Assembly (NCBI RefSeq): GCF_014280875.1
Contig: NZ_JACLAL010000010.1
Span: 108,501-172,500 of the forward strand
Direction of reading: 5' to 3'
DNA: 64,000 bases
From: Paenirhizobium daejeonense
Lineage (GTDB): Bacteria > Pseudomonadota > Alphaproteobacteria > Rhizobiales > Rhizobiaceae
The notes beneath the pieces were generated by a model. It saw only the letters and a list, made by a program, of their open reading frames with translations, had not been told where the DNA came from and ran no database searches. Shown here one piece after another: positions 1 through 7,235 of the stretch (position 1 is the stretch's first letter; each line of letters begins with the position of its first letter). The position numbers and the translations under genes are program-made.

Positions 1-768
1 ATGAGCAAGCGTCGCGCCGAATGAAGCGCACATCACGCTGGTCGGAATAAAAAGCGCGGCACCGATCAGCGAGACGAACCCGATCGAAAGGGGGAACTGC
101 AGCGCCATGACATCGGGATAATCAGTAGCGCGACCCCAGCCGGCATACATGTAGCCGAGCGCACCCGGCACCGACACCAGCATGCCAACGCCGGCGGACG
201 TGGCAACCGCCTGATGGATCGGCCGGCGGTAGAAGGTCAGGACCATGGTGGAAAGCTGTCCACCGCCAATACCCATCAGGGACGACAGCACGCCGATCAC
301 CACGCCATAGATCCTCATCGGCAGGCTGCCCGGCAGGTCGTCGCCAAGACGCCAGCTGTCCCGGCCGAACAACAGGCGTATCGCCGAAAAGCCGGCCACC
401 ACCACGAAGACGACCTTGAAGATTTCTGGTGAGGCATAGCGGGCAATGACGCTGCCGCCGAGTACGCCGGCGACGATCGGCACCGCCCATATGCGCAGCA
501 CCGAGAGATCGACCGCTCCCTTTCGCTTGTGGGTCATGAAGGAACGGAAGGAGGTCGGAATGATCACCGCAAGCGAGGTGCCGATACAGAGCTGCATGCG
601 CACAGCCTCCGGCACCTCCAGAATGCGGAAAAGTTCGTAGAGGATCGGCACGATGACCGTGCCGCCGCCGACGCCGAACAGGCCGGCAAGCACTCCGGTA
701 AGCGCCCCGGCCGCAAGCAGGGCGAGGATCAGAAGAAGAAGGTCGCCATAGGGCATGCCGAATATCAT
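1..768 (-). CDS. TauE/SafE-family membrane permease (sulfite exporter-like), 3' end off the window
   Basis: Translating the minus strand from the ATG at 768 gives 256 open codons that run off the window edge, so the C-terminus is missing. The protein is strongly hydrophobic. It has the two repeated glycine-rich motifs of the family, GLFGVGGGTVIVP near residue 27 and a second one, SLMGIGGGQLS, in the middle. TauE/SafE proteins are 7-8 helix inner-membrane permeases, some of which export sulfite or sulfoacetate; the substrate here is unknown. An in-frame ATG at 756 is an alternative start. No strong Shine-Dalgarno is visible at either. The gene is divergent from the GlxA-type regulator, which might control it. 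Confidence 0.85.
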   Translation of the reverse strand, partial: MIFGMPYGDLLLLILALLAAGALTGVLAGLFGVGGGTVIVPILYELFRILEVPEAVRMQLCIGTSLAVIIPTSFRSFMTHKRKGAVDLSVLRIWAVPIVAGVLGGSVIARYASPEIFKVVFVVVAGFSAIRLLFGRDSWRLGDDLPGSLPMRIYGVVIGVLSSLMGIGGGQLSTMVLTFYRRPIHQAVATSAGVGMLVSVPGALGYMYAGWGRATDYPDVMALQFPLSIGFVSLIGAALFIPTSVMCASFGATLAH

Positions 769-1117
769 GGAACGCGTCTCGTCCGTCGTGCGTGAAGTCT
801 GGTTACTACCGGATCAAACATGCGGTGACCGATCTGTCTCCGCAAAAGCCTGCCGTAAACGGACCGGACCATAGCGCCCGGAGAGAGTATGACAAGGTAA
901 CTTCCGGCGTGAACGGTTCGGTCGGTCCAGATTGGGCGAGGTTCGAGACAATGGGCAAGAAACGATTGAGCAGCGATCAGGAGCACCTTCGTTGACGCGA
1001 TCGGAATTCCACAGACCATGCTTCAAAAATCACGGATGGCGCTTTTGATTGAAGGCAGTAAAATCGTCGGTCGCCGATATCCTCTTTTCTGTTCGGGAAA
1101 GCCTTGCTGATCGCATC
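769..1117. other. intergenic region between divergent TauE-like permease and GlxA-type regulator
   Basis: About 350 bases with no convincing gene. It must hold the promoters of both divergent genes. I could not pick out a clear palindrome or sigma-70 pair. The regulator frame is open upstream to 1049, so part of this stretch could be coding if a more upstream start is used. Confidence 0.5.
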
Positions 1118-2161
1118 ATGACCAGTTCCGAGCCCATCAAGCCGCGCCAGCCCCTCAAGGTCGGCTTCATCCTAAGCAAGAGCTTCACGCTCAGCGCCTT
1201 TGCGCTGTTCGTCGATACGTTGCGGCTCGCCAGCGATGACGAGGATCGCTCGACGCGCAAGAATTGCGACTGGCAGATCCTCAGCGCCCACGGCCATTTC
1301 ATCCGCTCGAGCTGCGGCGTGCAGATCGCACCGGGAACCGGGCTGCCGGCCCCGAAGGAATTCGACTATCTGGCCGTTGTCGGCGGCCTGTTGAATGTCG
1401 AGGACCCGATCGATGGGGAGATGGAGCGTTATCTGAAGCGCGCGATCACCGAAAAGGTAAAGGTCATAGGGGTCTGCACCGGAAGCTTCATTCTGGCACA
1501 GGCGGGGCTGATGAAGAACCGCACGGCATGCGTGAGCTGGCTGCACCATCACGATTATCTCGACCGGTTCCCCGACCACCGGCTCGTCAGCAACCAGCTT
1601 TACGTCGAGGATCGCGACATCATCACCTGCGCTGGTGGAAGCGCCGTGGCCGACCTCGCGGCCAGTCTGGTCCGCCGGCACATCGGGAATTCGGCAGAAA
1701 AGAATGCCCTTCAGATCCTGCAGATCGAGCGTCGGCGCGAAGGCCGCGAGATTCAGCCGCGCAACCCGCTTTCGACCGAGCACAAGGACTCCAAGATGCG
1801 GCTTGCGCTGATCTTCATGGAGAACAATCTCGACAAGCCGGTTTCGATGGACGATGTGGCGAAATCGATGAACCTTTCGCGCCGGCAGATGGAGCGGCTC
1901 TTCCATCGCCGGCTCAAGATGTCGCCCGGCGCGGTCTATGCGCGGCTGCGGATGCGGCGTGCCCGAAGCCTTGTGCTACAGACGTCGAAGCCATTGATCG
2001 ACATTGCCATTGAAGTGGGCTTCGCCAACTCAAGCCATTTCGGCCGGCGTTTTCGCCAGACCTTCGGCTGCACGCCGAATGTGCTGAGATCCCGGCAGAA
2101 GGACAATGGCTTCGTGCATCTCGACGACGACCTCTTCGCCGGCATCGAGCAGACGCAGTAA
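1118..2161 (+). CDS. GlxA-family transcriptional regulator (DJ-1/PfpI domain plus AraC HTH)
   Basis: 347 aa from the ATG at 1118; the frame is open from 1049, but the conserved part begins shortly after MTSSEPIKP. Residues about 15-190 form a DJ-1/PfpI (class I glutamine amidotransferase-like) fold with the nucleophile-elbow-like VIGVCTGSFILAQAG. Residues about 225-325 are an AraC double helix-turn-helix (DVAKSMNLSRRQMERLFHR, then a second helix near IAIEVGFANSSHFGRRFRQ). Such regulators often control catabolism of quaternary amines or amino acids in rhizobia; the effector here is unknown. The order and sizes of both domains fit the family. Confidence 0.9.
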   Translation: MTSSEPIKPRQPLKVGFILSKSFTLSAFALFVDTLRLASDDEDRSTRKNCDWQILSAHGHFIRSSCGVQIAPGTGLPAPKEFDYLAVVGGLLNVEDPIDGEMERYLKRAITEKVKVIGVCTGSFILAQAGLMKNRTACVSWLHHHDYLDRFPDHRLVSNQLYVEDRDIITCAGGSAVADLAASLVRRHIGNSAEKNALQILQIERRREGREIQPRNPLSTEHKDSKMRLALIFMENNLDKPVSMDDVAKSMNLSRRQMERLFHRRLKMSPGAVYARLRMRRARSLVLQTSKPLIDIAIEVGFANSSHFGRRFRQTFGCTPNVLRSRQKDNGFVHLDDDLFAGIEQTQ

Positions 2162-2186
2162 CACATCCGTATCCTGGAAGAGGAAT

Positions 2187-2212
2187 GCTTCCGGCAGTCG
2201 CCCGCCGGAAGC
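2187..2212. terminator. inverted repeat between convergent genes
   Basis: Perfect 9-bp arms, GCTTCCGGC at 2187-2195 and GCCGGAAGC at 2204-2212, with an 8-nt loop. It sits between the end of the GlxA-type regulator and the end of the xylose-type ATPase gene, where a bidirectional terminator is expected. There is no good T-tract on either side. Confidence 0.5.
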
Positions 2213-2218
2213 CATTGA

Positions 2219-3001
2219 TCAGCTGCGCATGGCGCCGGGGCCGGCAATCGCGCCGGGCGGGCACTTGCCCATGATGATCATCCCGAGCACTTCGTCCTTG
2301 GTCACATCCTCGGTGCGGGCATGCCCCACAACCTGGCCGTTCTTCATCACGAACACCCTGTCCGCCAGATCGAAGACGTCGTGGATATCGTGGCTGATGA
2401 GGAAGATCCCGATGCCTTCCGACTTCAGCTGCCGGATGAGATCGCCGACTTGCGCCGTTTCCTGAGGCCCAAGGGCTGCGGTCGGCTCATCCATGATCAG
2501 GATGCGGGCGTCGAACAGGATCGCCCGGGCAATCGCCACAGACTGCCGCTGACCACCGGACAAAGCCTTCACCGGTTCCTTGAAGCGCTTGAAGTTCGGG
2601 TTGAGCCGACCCATCACCTCGCGGGCCTTCGCCTCCATGGCGACGTCGTCGAGCGTGCCCCACGGCGTCTTGAGTTCGCGGCCAAGATAGAGATTGGCGG
2701 CGGCATCGACATTATCGGCAACCGCGAGCGTCTGGTAGATCGTCTCGATGCCATAAGCCTTCGCATCACGCGGATTGCGGATATCGGCCGATGTGCCGTT
2801 GATCAGGATATCGCCGCTATCACGCCGGTAGGCGCCGGAGAGGATCTTGATCAGCGTCGACTTGCCGGCACCGTTATGACCGAGAAGGGCCACGACTTCG
2901 CCGGGGTAAAGATCGACAGATGCCCTGTCGACGGCGTGAATACCGCCGAAGGAGATGGAAATGTCCTTCATTTCCACGAGGGGAGTGCGTTGCTCCGTCA
3001 T
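2219..3001 (-). CDS. sugar ABC transporter ATP-binding protein (xylose-type)
   Basis: 260 aa with a single ABC cassette: Walker A GHNGAGKST near residue 40, signature LSGGQRQS, Walker B ILIMDEPTAALG and a switch histidine in LISHDIHD. It energises the permease encoded just upstream (15-bp gap). An AGGAG sequence precedes the ATG. E. coli XylG has two fused cassettes (about 513 aa); this is a half-size protein that presumably works as a homodimer, a form common in rhizobial CUT2 systems. Xylose as substrate is inferred from the binding protein. Confidence 0.92.
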   Translation of the reverse strand: MTEQRTPLVEMKDISISFGGIHAVDRASVDLYPGEVVALLGHNGAGKSTLIKILSGAYRRDSGDILINGTSADIRNPRDAKAYGIETIYQTLAVADNVDAAANLYLGRELKTPWGTLDDVAMEAKAREVMGRLNPNFKRFKEPVKALSGGQRQSVAIARAILFDARILIMDEPTAALGPQETAQVGDLIRQLKSEGIGIFLISHDIHDVFDLADRVFVMKNGQVVGHARTEDVTKDEVLGMIIMGKCPPGAIAGPGAMRS

Positions 3002-3016
3002 GATGGAAACTCCTGA

Positions 3017-4330
3017 TTACTTGGCGCGAGCGCGATAGACGGTGTCGAGCCAGACGGCGACAACAAGGACGACGCCGACGACGATGCGCTGGAAGGGTGT
3101 ATCGATGCCGAGAAGCACCATGCCGGACTGCAGCGACTGCATGACCAGCGCCCCGAGGATTGCCCCCGCAACAGTGCCGGTGCCGCCGGCAAGGGACGTA
3201 CCGCCGATGACGGCCGCGGCAATGGTATAGAGCTCGTCGAGCTCGCCCTGGGCGTTGGTCGCCGCGTTGAGGCGTGCGGTGGAGATCGCAGCCGCAATGG
3301 CGCAGAGAATACCCATGATCGCAAAGATGCGGACCGTAACCCAGCGGGTCTTGATACCGGCGAGTTCCGCCGCCTCGGGGTTGCCGCCGATGGCGAAGAC
3401 ATAGCGTCCGAACCGCAACCGGGTGGCGACGAAAGTCATGACAAGACCGACGCCAAGCGCGATCAGCACCGGAATGGCGATGCCATGGGAAATCAGCAGT
3501 CCGCCATCGGGCCACGCAATGCCGTTGGCATCGGCATAGCGACGAGCGATATTCGTCGGCCAGTAATAGCTGTTTGCCACCTGCACGGAACCGAGCACAA
3601 TGAAGCAGCCCAGCGCAGAAAGGAAATACTCCGCCCAGAGCGGCCGCTGCGGGAAGCCGAAACGCTTGCGCTGACGACGCGAATGAATGATCCCGGCGAC
3701 GATGCCGATGCAGGCGATGACGCCGACGATCCAGCTTGCGGTCCAGCCGATGGAGCCGTCCGTGCCACCACCCATCAAGCGGAAATTGGCGTCCATGGGC
3801 GCAACCGTCTGGCCGCTGGTAACGAACCACGTCGCGCCGCGCCAGACCAGCAAACCGCCAAGCGTAACGATGAAGGACGGCACATTGAGAAAGGCGATGA
3901 TGGCGCCATGGAACATGCCGATCAGCGCGCCGACGACAATGCCGCCTGTAAGCGCAAGGATCCATGTGGCGGGATGGTCGAAACCCAGAATGCCTGGAAG
4001 CAGCTTGGCCTGCAACACGCCCATGATCATCCCGGTAAAGCCGAGTATGGAACCGACGGAAAGGTCGATGTTGCGCGTCACGATGACCAGCACCATGCCG
4101 GTCGCCATTACGGCCACCGAGGAGGTCTGCACCGAAAGGTTCCACAGATTGCGGGGTGTCAGGAATAATCCCCCGGTCAGAATTTCGAAGCCTATCCATA
4201 TGATGAGAAGGGCTCCGACCATGCCGAGAAGGCGCGTGTCGATCTCGGTCGCACGGAAAAACGAAGCGATTGCCCCGCCGCTGGACGTTCCTGCATTCTT
4301 CGATGTTGTGGTCTGCATCGTGCCGGCCAT
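3017..4330 (-). CDS. xylH: xylose-type ABC transporter permease
   Basis: 437 aa of alternating hydrophobic segments (roughly 10-12 predicted membrane helices), with the CUT2 signature region near the C-terminus (IAAAVIGGTSLAGGTGTVAGAILGALVMQSLQSG). This matches XylH-type ribose/xylose permeases. The frame is open to 4369. I prefer the ATG at 4330 because GGAGGGG lies about 11 nt upstream on the minus strand. It forms an operon with the ATPase downstream and the binding protein upstream. Confidence 0.9.
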   Translation of the reverse strand: MAGTMQTTTSKNAGTSSGGAIASFFRATEIDTRLLGMVGALLIIWIGFEILTGGLFLTPRNLWNLSVQTSSVAVMATGMVLVIVTRNIDLSVGSILGFTGMIMGVLQAKLLPGILGFDHPATWILALTGGIVVGALIGMFHGAIIAFLNVPSFIVTLGGLLVWRGATWFVTSGQTVAPMDANFRLMGGGTDGSIGWTASWIVGVIACIGIVAGIIHSRRQRKRFGFPQRPLWAEYFLSALGCFIVLGSVQVANSYYWPTNIARRYADANGIAWPDGGLLISHGIAIPVLIALGVGLVMTFVATRLRFGRYVFAIGGNPEAAELAGIKTRWVTVRIFAIMGILCAIAAAISTARLNAATNAQGELDELYTIAAAVIGGTSLAGGTGTVAGAILGALVMQSLQSGMVLLGIDTPFQRIVVGVVLVVAVWLDTVYRARAK

Positions 4331-4396
4331 TGCGTTGCCGCCCCTCCACTCTTCATTCACTGATGACAAGGTCTCTCGTCCCTTCGCCTATCGCGA

Positions 4397-4428
4397 CAAA
4401 TGCCGCAGCGGTTTCGCTGCGGCATTTG
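4397..4428 (-). promoter_or_regulatory. strong intercistronic hairpin between binding-protein and permease genes
   Basis: Perfect 14-bp arms: CAAATGCCGCAGCG at 4397-4410 and its exact complement at 4415-4428, with a 4-nt loop. It lies between the stop of the binding-protein gene (4446) and the start of the permease gene (4330). There is no T-run after it, so it looks like an mRNA stabiliser or partial terminator that keeps binding-protein transcript in excess. Confidence 0.7.
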
Positions 4429-4445
4429 AGGCAATGCATCCGCCC

Positions 4446-5489
4446 TTACTTGCAGGCGGCGACAGAACCCGCCTTAACGCCCTGGCAGGCTTCCGCCTTG
4501 CTGATCCAGCCGGCATCGATCACGACGTTGAGGTTGTCCTTGGTGATCGGCAACGGAGCGAGGAAGACCGACTTCATTGCAACGCCCTTCGGACCGCCAT
4601 TGAAGGTCTGCACGCCGGGGACATCGTCCATGGTCTTGCCACTAGCGAGAAGCAGGGCGATTTCGGCAGCGTTCTTGCCGAGTTCGCGGCTGTCCTTCCA
4701 CACCGAAACGGTCTGCGTGCCGAGCGCGACGCGGTTCAGGGCGGCCTTGTCAGCGTCCTGACCGGACACGGGCACGGAGCCGGCTAGCCCCTGGGCTTCC
4801 AGAGCCGCAATAGCGCCGCCTGCGGTGCCGTCGTTCGAAGCGACGACCGCATCAACCTTGTTGTCGTTGGCCGTCAGGAACTGCTCCATGTTCTTCTGGG
4901 CGATCTCGGGCTTCCAGCCGTCGGTATAGGCCTCGCCGACATTCTTGATCTTTCCTGCGTCCATTGCTTCCTTCAACACTTCCTGCTGGCCTGCAAAAAG
5001 GAAGTCAGCATTCGGATCGGAAGACGAGCCCTTGATGAAGACGTAATTGCCTTCCGGCTTGACCTTGAACACTTCGCGCGCCTGCAGACGGCCCACTTCC
5101 TTGTTGTCGAAGGTGATGTAGAAGGCTTCAGGGTTCTCGATCAGACGGTCATAGCCGACGACCGGGATACCTTCAGCCGTGGCCTTCTCGATAGCGGGAC
5201 CGATCGCATCAGAATCTTGCGCCAGTACGATCAGCGCATTGGCGCCCTGGGAAATAAGCGATTCGACATCGGTCAGCTGCTTTGCGGCCGAGGACTGCGC
5301 GTCGGCGGAAATGTACTTGGCTCCGGCAGCTTCAAGCGCCTTCTTGATGGCGGCCTCGTCGGTCTTCCAGCGCTCTTCCTGGAAGTTGGACCAGGAAACG
5401 CCAACAACGACGTCGGCAGCCTTGGCAGCAACAGAATGCATGGAAACGATGATGGCAGCCCCTGCCATCAGCTTAAAAATAGGCTTCAT
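4446..5489 (-). CDS. xylF: D-xylose-type periplasmic substrate-binding protein
   Basis: 347 aa from the ATG at 5489, which has GGGAGGAC a few bases upstream; an ATG-like start 33 nt further out lacks this. The first ~25 residues form a Sec signal peptide (MKPIFKLMAGAAIIVSM ending in AKA). The mature part is a type I periplasmic binding protein with XylF-like stretches (GVSWSNFQEERWKTDEAAI, VVGYDRLIENPEAFYITFDN, VVASNDGTAGGAIAALEAQGL, PVSGQDADKAALNRV). It captures the sugar, probably D-xylose, for the permease/ATPase pair. It is the first gene of the minus-strand operon and is divergent from a ROK repressor. Confidence 0.93.
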   Translation of the reverse strand: MKPIFKLMAGAAIIVSMHSVAAKAADVVVGVSWSNFQEERWKTDEAAIKKALEAAGAKYISADAQSSAAKQLTDVESLISQGANALIVLAQDSDAIGPAIEKATAEGIPVVGYDRLIENPEAFYITFDNKEVGRLQAREVFKVKPEGNYVFIKGSSSDPNADFLFAGQQEVLKEAMDAGKIKNVGEAYTDGWKPEIAQKNMEQFLTANDNKVDAVVASNDGTAGGAIAALEAQGLAGSVPVSGQDADKAALNRVALGTQTVSVWKDSRELGKNAAEIALLLASGKTMDDVPGVQTFNGGPKGVAMKSVFLAPLPITKDNLNVVIDAGWISKAEACQGVKAGSVAACK

Positions 5490-5794
5490 GATGTCCTCCC
5501 GATGTGAGGCTGCCGGATGCAATTTCTCTGCTCCCGCCGGCTGCCACGATTGCGCCGTCGAGCCTCCAATATTTTTCTCGACAGTCGAGAAAATAGATGT
5601 CAGAGAATATTGGCACTGTCAACACGGCAATTCCCGGTGAAATCCGGCAGTCATCTGCAATCCTGCGCAGGTGGAAAAATCGACCGAAAAGCGGCTCAGC
5701 GGCTTTTGCCGATTGACATGCGAACCCCTTCGGTTGTTGTGACGGTTACCCGCCACGTTACCGGAAGGTTGGCGACGGGCAGGAACGGGTATAG
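5490..5794. other. divergent promoter region between xylF-type operon and ROK regulator
   Basis: 305 bases without a gene. It contains the nested palindrome at 5566-5613, 77 bases upstream of the binding-protein start. A TTGACA-like box occurs near 5715 on the plus strand, but no convincing -10 partner was found. Confidence 0.55.
5566..5613. promoter_or_regulatory. nested inverted repeats, probable operator for the ROK regulator
   Basis: Inner palindrome: TTTTCTCGAC (5573-5582), one central A, then GTCGAGAAAA (5584-5593). Outer arms: CCAATATT (5566-5573) and AATATTGG (5606-5613). Both pairs are exact. The position upstream of xylF, opposite a ROK repressor, fits an operator. Which pair is bound is not decided by the sequence. 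Confidence 0.65.
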
Positions 5795-7030
5795 ATGTTT
5801 CCGACGAAATCCAGCAGCACGGAAATCATCCGCCGGCAGAACAGCGCCCTGGTGCTTTCTGCGTTAAGGCGCGGCGGCAGGCTGGCCCACACCGAACTTT
5901 CCGCCGCGACCGGCCTGTCATCAGCCACGGTTTCCGCCATCACGGCCGAACTCGAGCGCGCGGAAATCCTGGTAAAATCCGAGCAGCAGCCAGTAGGCGG
6001 AAGAGGCCGTCCGCGGGTGCTGTTCGAACCGCGGCGCGATTGCGGCTATCTCATCGTCGTCAGCATTTCCTCCGACACCTTCGAATACTCGCTTGTAGAT
6101 TACTCCGGCAGACTGATCGACCGCTTTGCGGAACCTCGAATACCATCCGGCGGAGCAGCCGCCTTTTCCGCGGCCCTTGAGGCAGGCTTGGAAAGGACCG
6201 TAAGCCGCGCCGCCCTGGACAGGGATGAGGTGCTGGCAATTTCCATCAGCAGCAAGGGGCTGGTCGATGCGGAACGGCCTATCCTCATATGGTCCCCAGT
6301 GCTCGGTAGCGAACAGATCGACTTTCAGTCGCTTCTGTCGCGAGACTGGAAAGCCCGGATCCTGCTTGCCAACGAGACACAACTTGTAGCGGGCGCGCTT
6401 GCTGGCCGCGTCGGGAGATCGGGGCAAACGGCCAGACGCTCGCTTGCGGCACTCTCCCTCGGCCACAGCATCGGTCTGGGCCTCGCCTCGCAATCTCCGG
6501 CTGGCGGCTACGTCCTCGCGTCTCCGAACTTCGGGCATATGCTGCATCTGGCGAACGGTGCGCTCTGTCGCTGTGGTGGCCGCGGCTGCATCGAGGCTTA
6601 TGCCGGCTTCTATGCTATTCTGCGGACCGCCTTCGAGGTACCGATCGACACGCTGCCGGCAAAATTCGTGCCCCTGTCGGAGGTGGACAAGATCGCGGCA
6701 CTTGCCAACCGCGGCGACCGAGGCAGCGTCCATGCCTTCCGGCAGGCGGGCCTTGCACTCGGCAACGGGCTTTCCCGGCTTCTCAGCCTCTATGAACATA
6801 TGCCGATCACCATCACCGGCCCCGGCACGCGCTACTATGACCTGTTGCAGCAGGGCATCGAGGAAGGCCTGTCGCAATCCCATGCCGTGAGGCTCGCCGG
6901 CATGCCGGAAATTACCGTCCTGCCCGATGAAGGCAGCCTCGTATTCGAGGGGCATCTCGATCAGGCGCTGGCATTGGTGGATCAGGACATCGTGCAGTTG
7001 CGCGCCCATTCAAACAATAACGTCGCGTGA
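5795..7030 (+). CDS. ROK-family transcriptional repressor (XylR/NagC-like)
   Basis: 411 aa. Residues about 10-70 form a MarR-like winged helix (NSALVLSALRRGGRLAHTELSAATGLSSATVSAITAEL). Residues about 85-400 are a ROK sugar-kinase-like fold with the zinc/cysteine motif CRCGGRGCIEAY. This is the layout of XylR- and NagC-type repressors that sense a sugar directly. It is divergent from the xylose-type ABC operon, which it probably represses through the palindrome at 5566-5613. AGGAACGGG precedes the ATG. The kinase-like ATP motif is degenerate, as expected for a regulator. Confidence 0.9.
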   Translation: MFPTKSSSTEIIRRQNSALVLSALRRGGRLAHTELSAATGLSSATVSAITAELERAEILVKSEQQPVGGRGRPRVLFEPRRDCGYLIVVSISSDTFEYSLVDYSGRLIDRFAEPRIPSGGAAAFSAALEAGLERTVSRAALDRDEVLAISISSKGLVDAERPILIWSPVLGSEQIDFQSLLSRDWKARILLANETQLVAGALAGRVGRSGQTARRSLAALSLGHSIGLGLASQSPAGGYVLASPNFGHMLHLANGALCRCGGRGCIEAYAGFYAILRTAFEVPIDTLPAKFVPLSEVDKIAALANRGDRGSVHAFRQAGLALGNGLSRLLSLYEHMPITITGPGTRYYDLLQQGIEEGLSQSHAVRLAGMPEITVLPDEGSLVFEGHLDQALALVDQDIVQLRAHSNNNVA

Positions 7031-7235
7031 CGCACCGTACATCCACAAAAGCAAATTTAACAAAATTTTTTTACCCCTCGATAGGCCTTGAACCTGCTTG
7101 GAAATTGGCGTTGCGGGACCGCCATTGGCATTCCGAAACGGGCCTCGTCCGTCACCTCGGCAAGAGGTGGTTAACGTTTATTTTCTATTGAAAAGGCATG
7201 TTCATTGTCCGCGTATAACGAGTGTACAGGTTGCC

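Noticed and set aside
2874..4349. 491-aa Arg/His-rich minus-strand frame over the xylose permease
   Set aside because: Out-of-frame reading of the permease and ATPase genes, with implausible composition.
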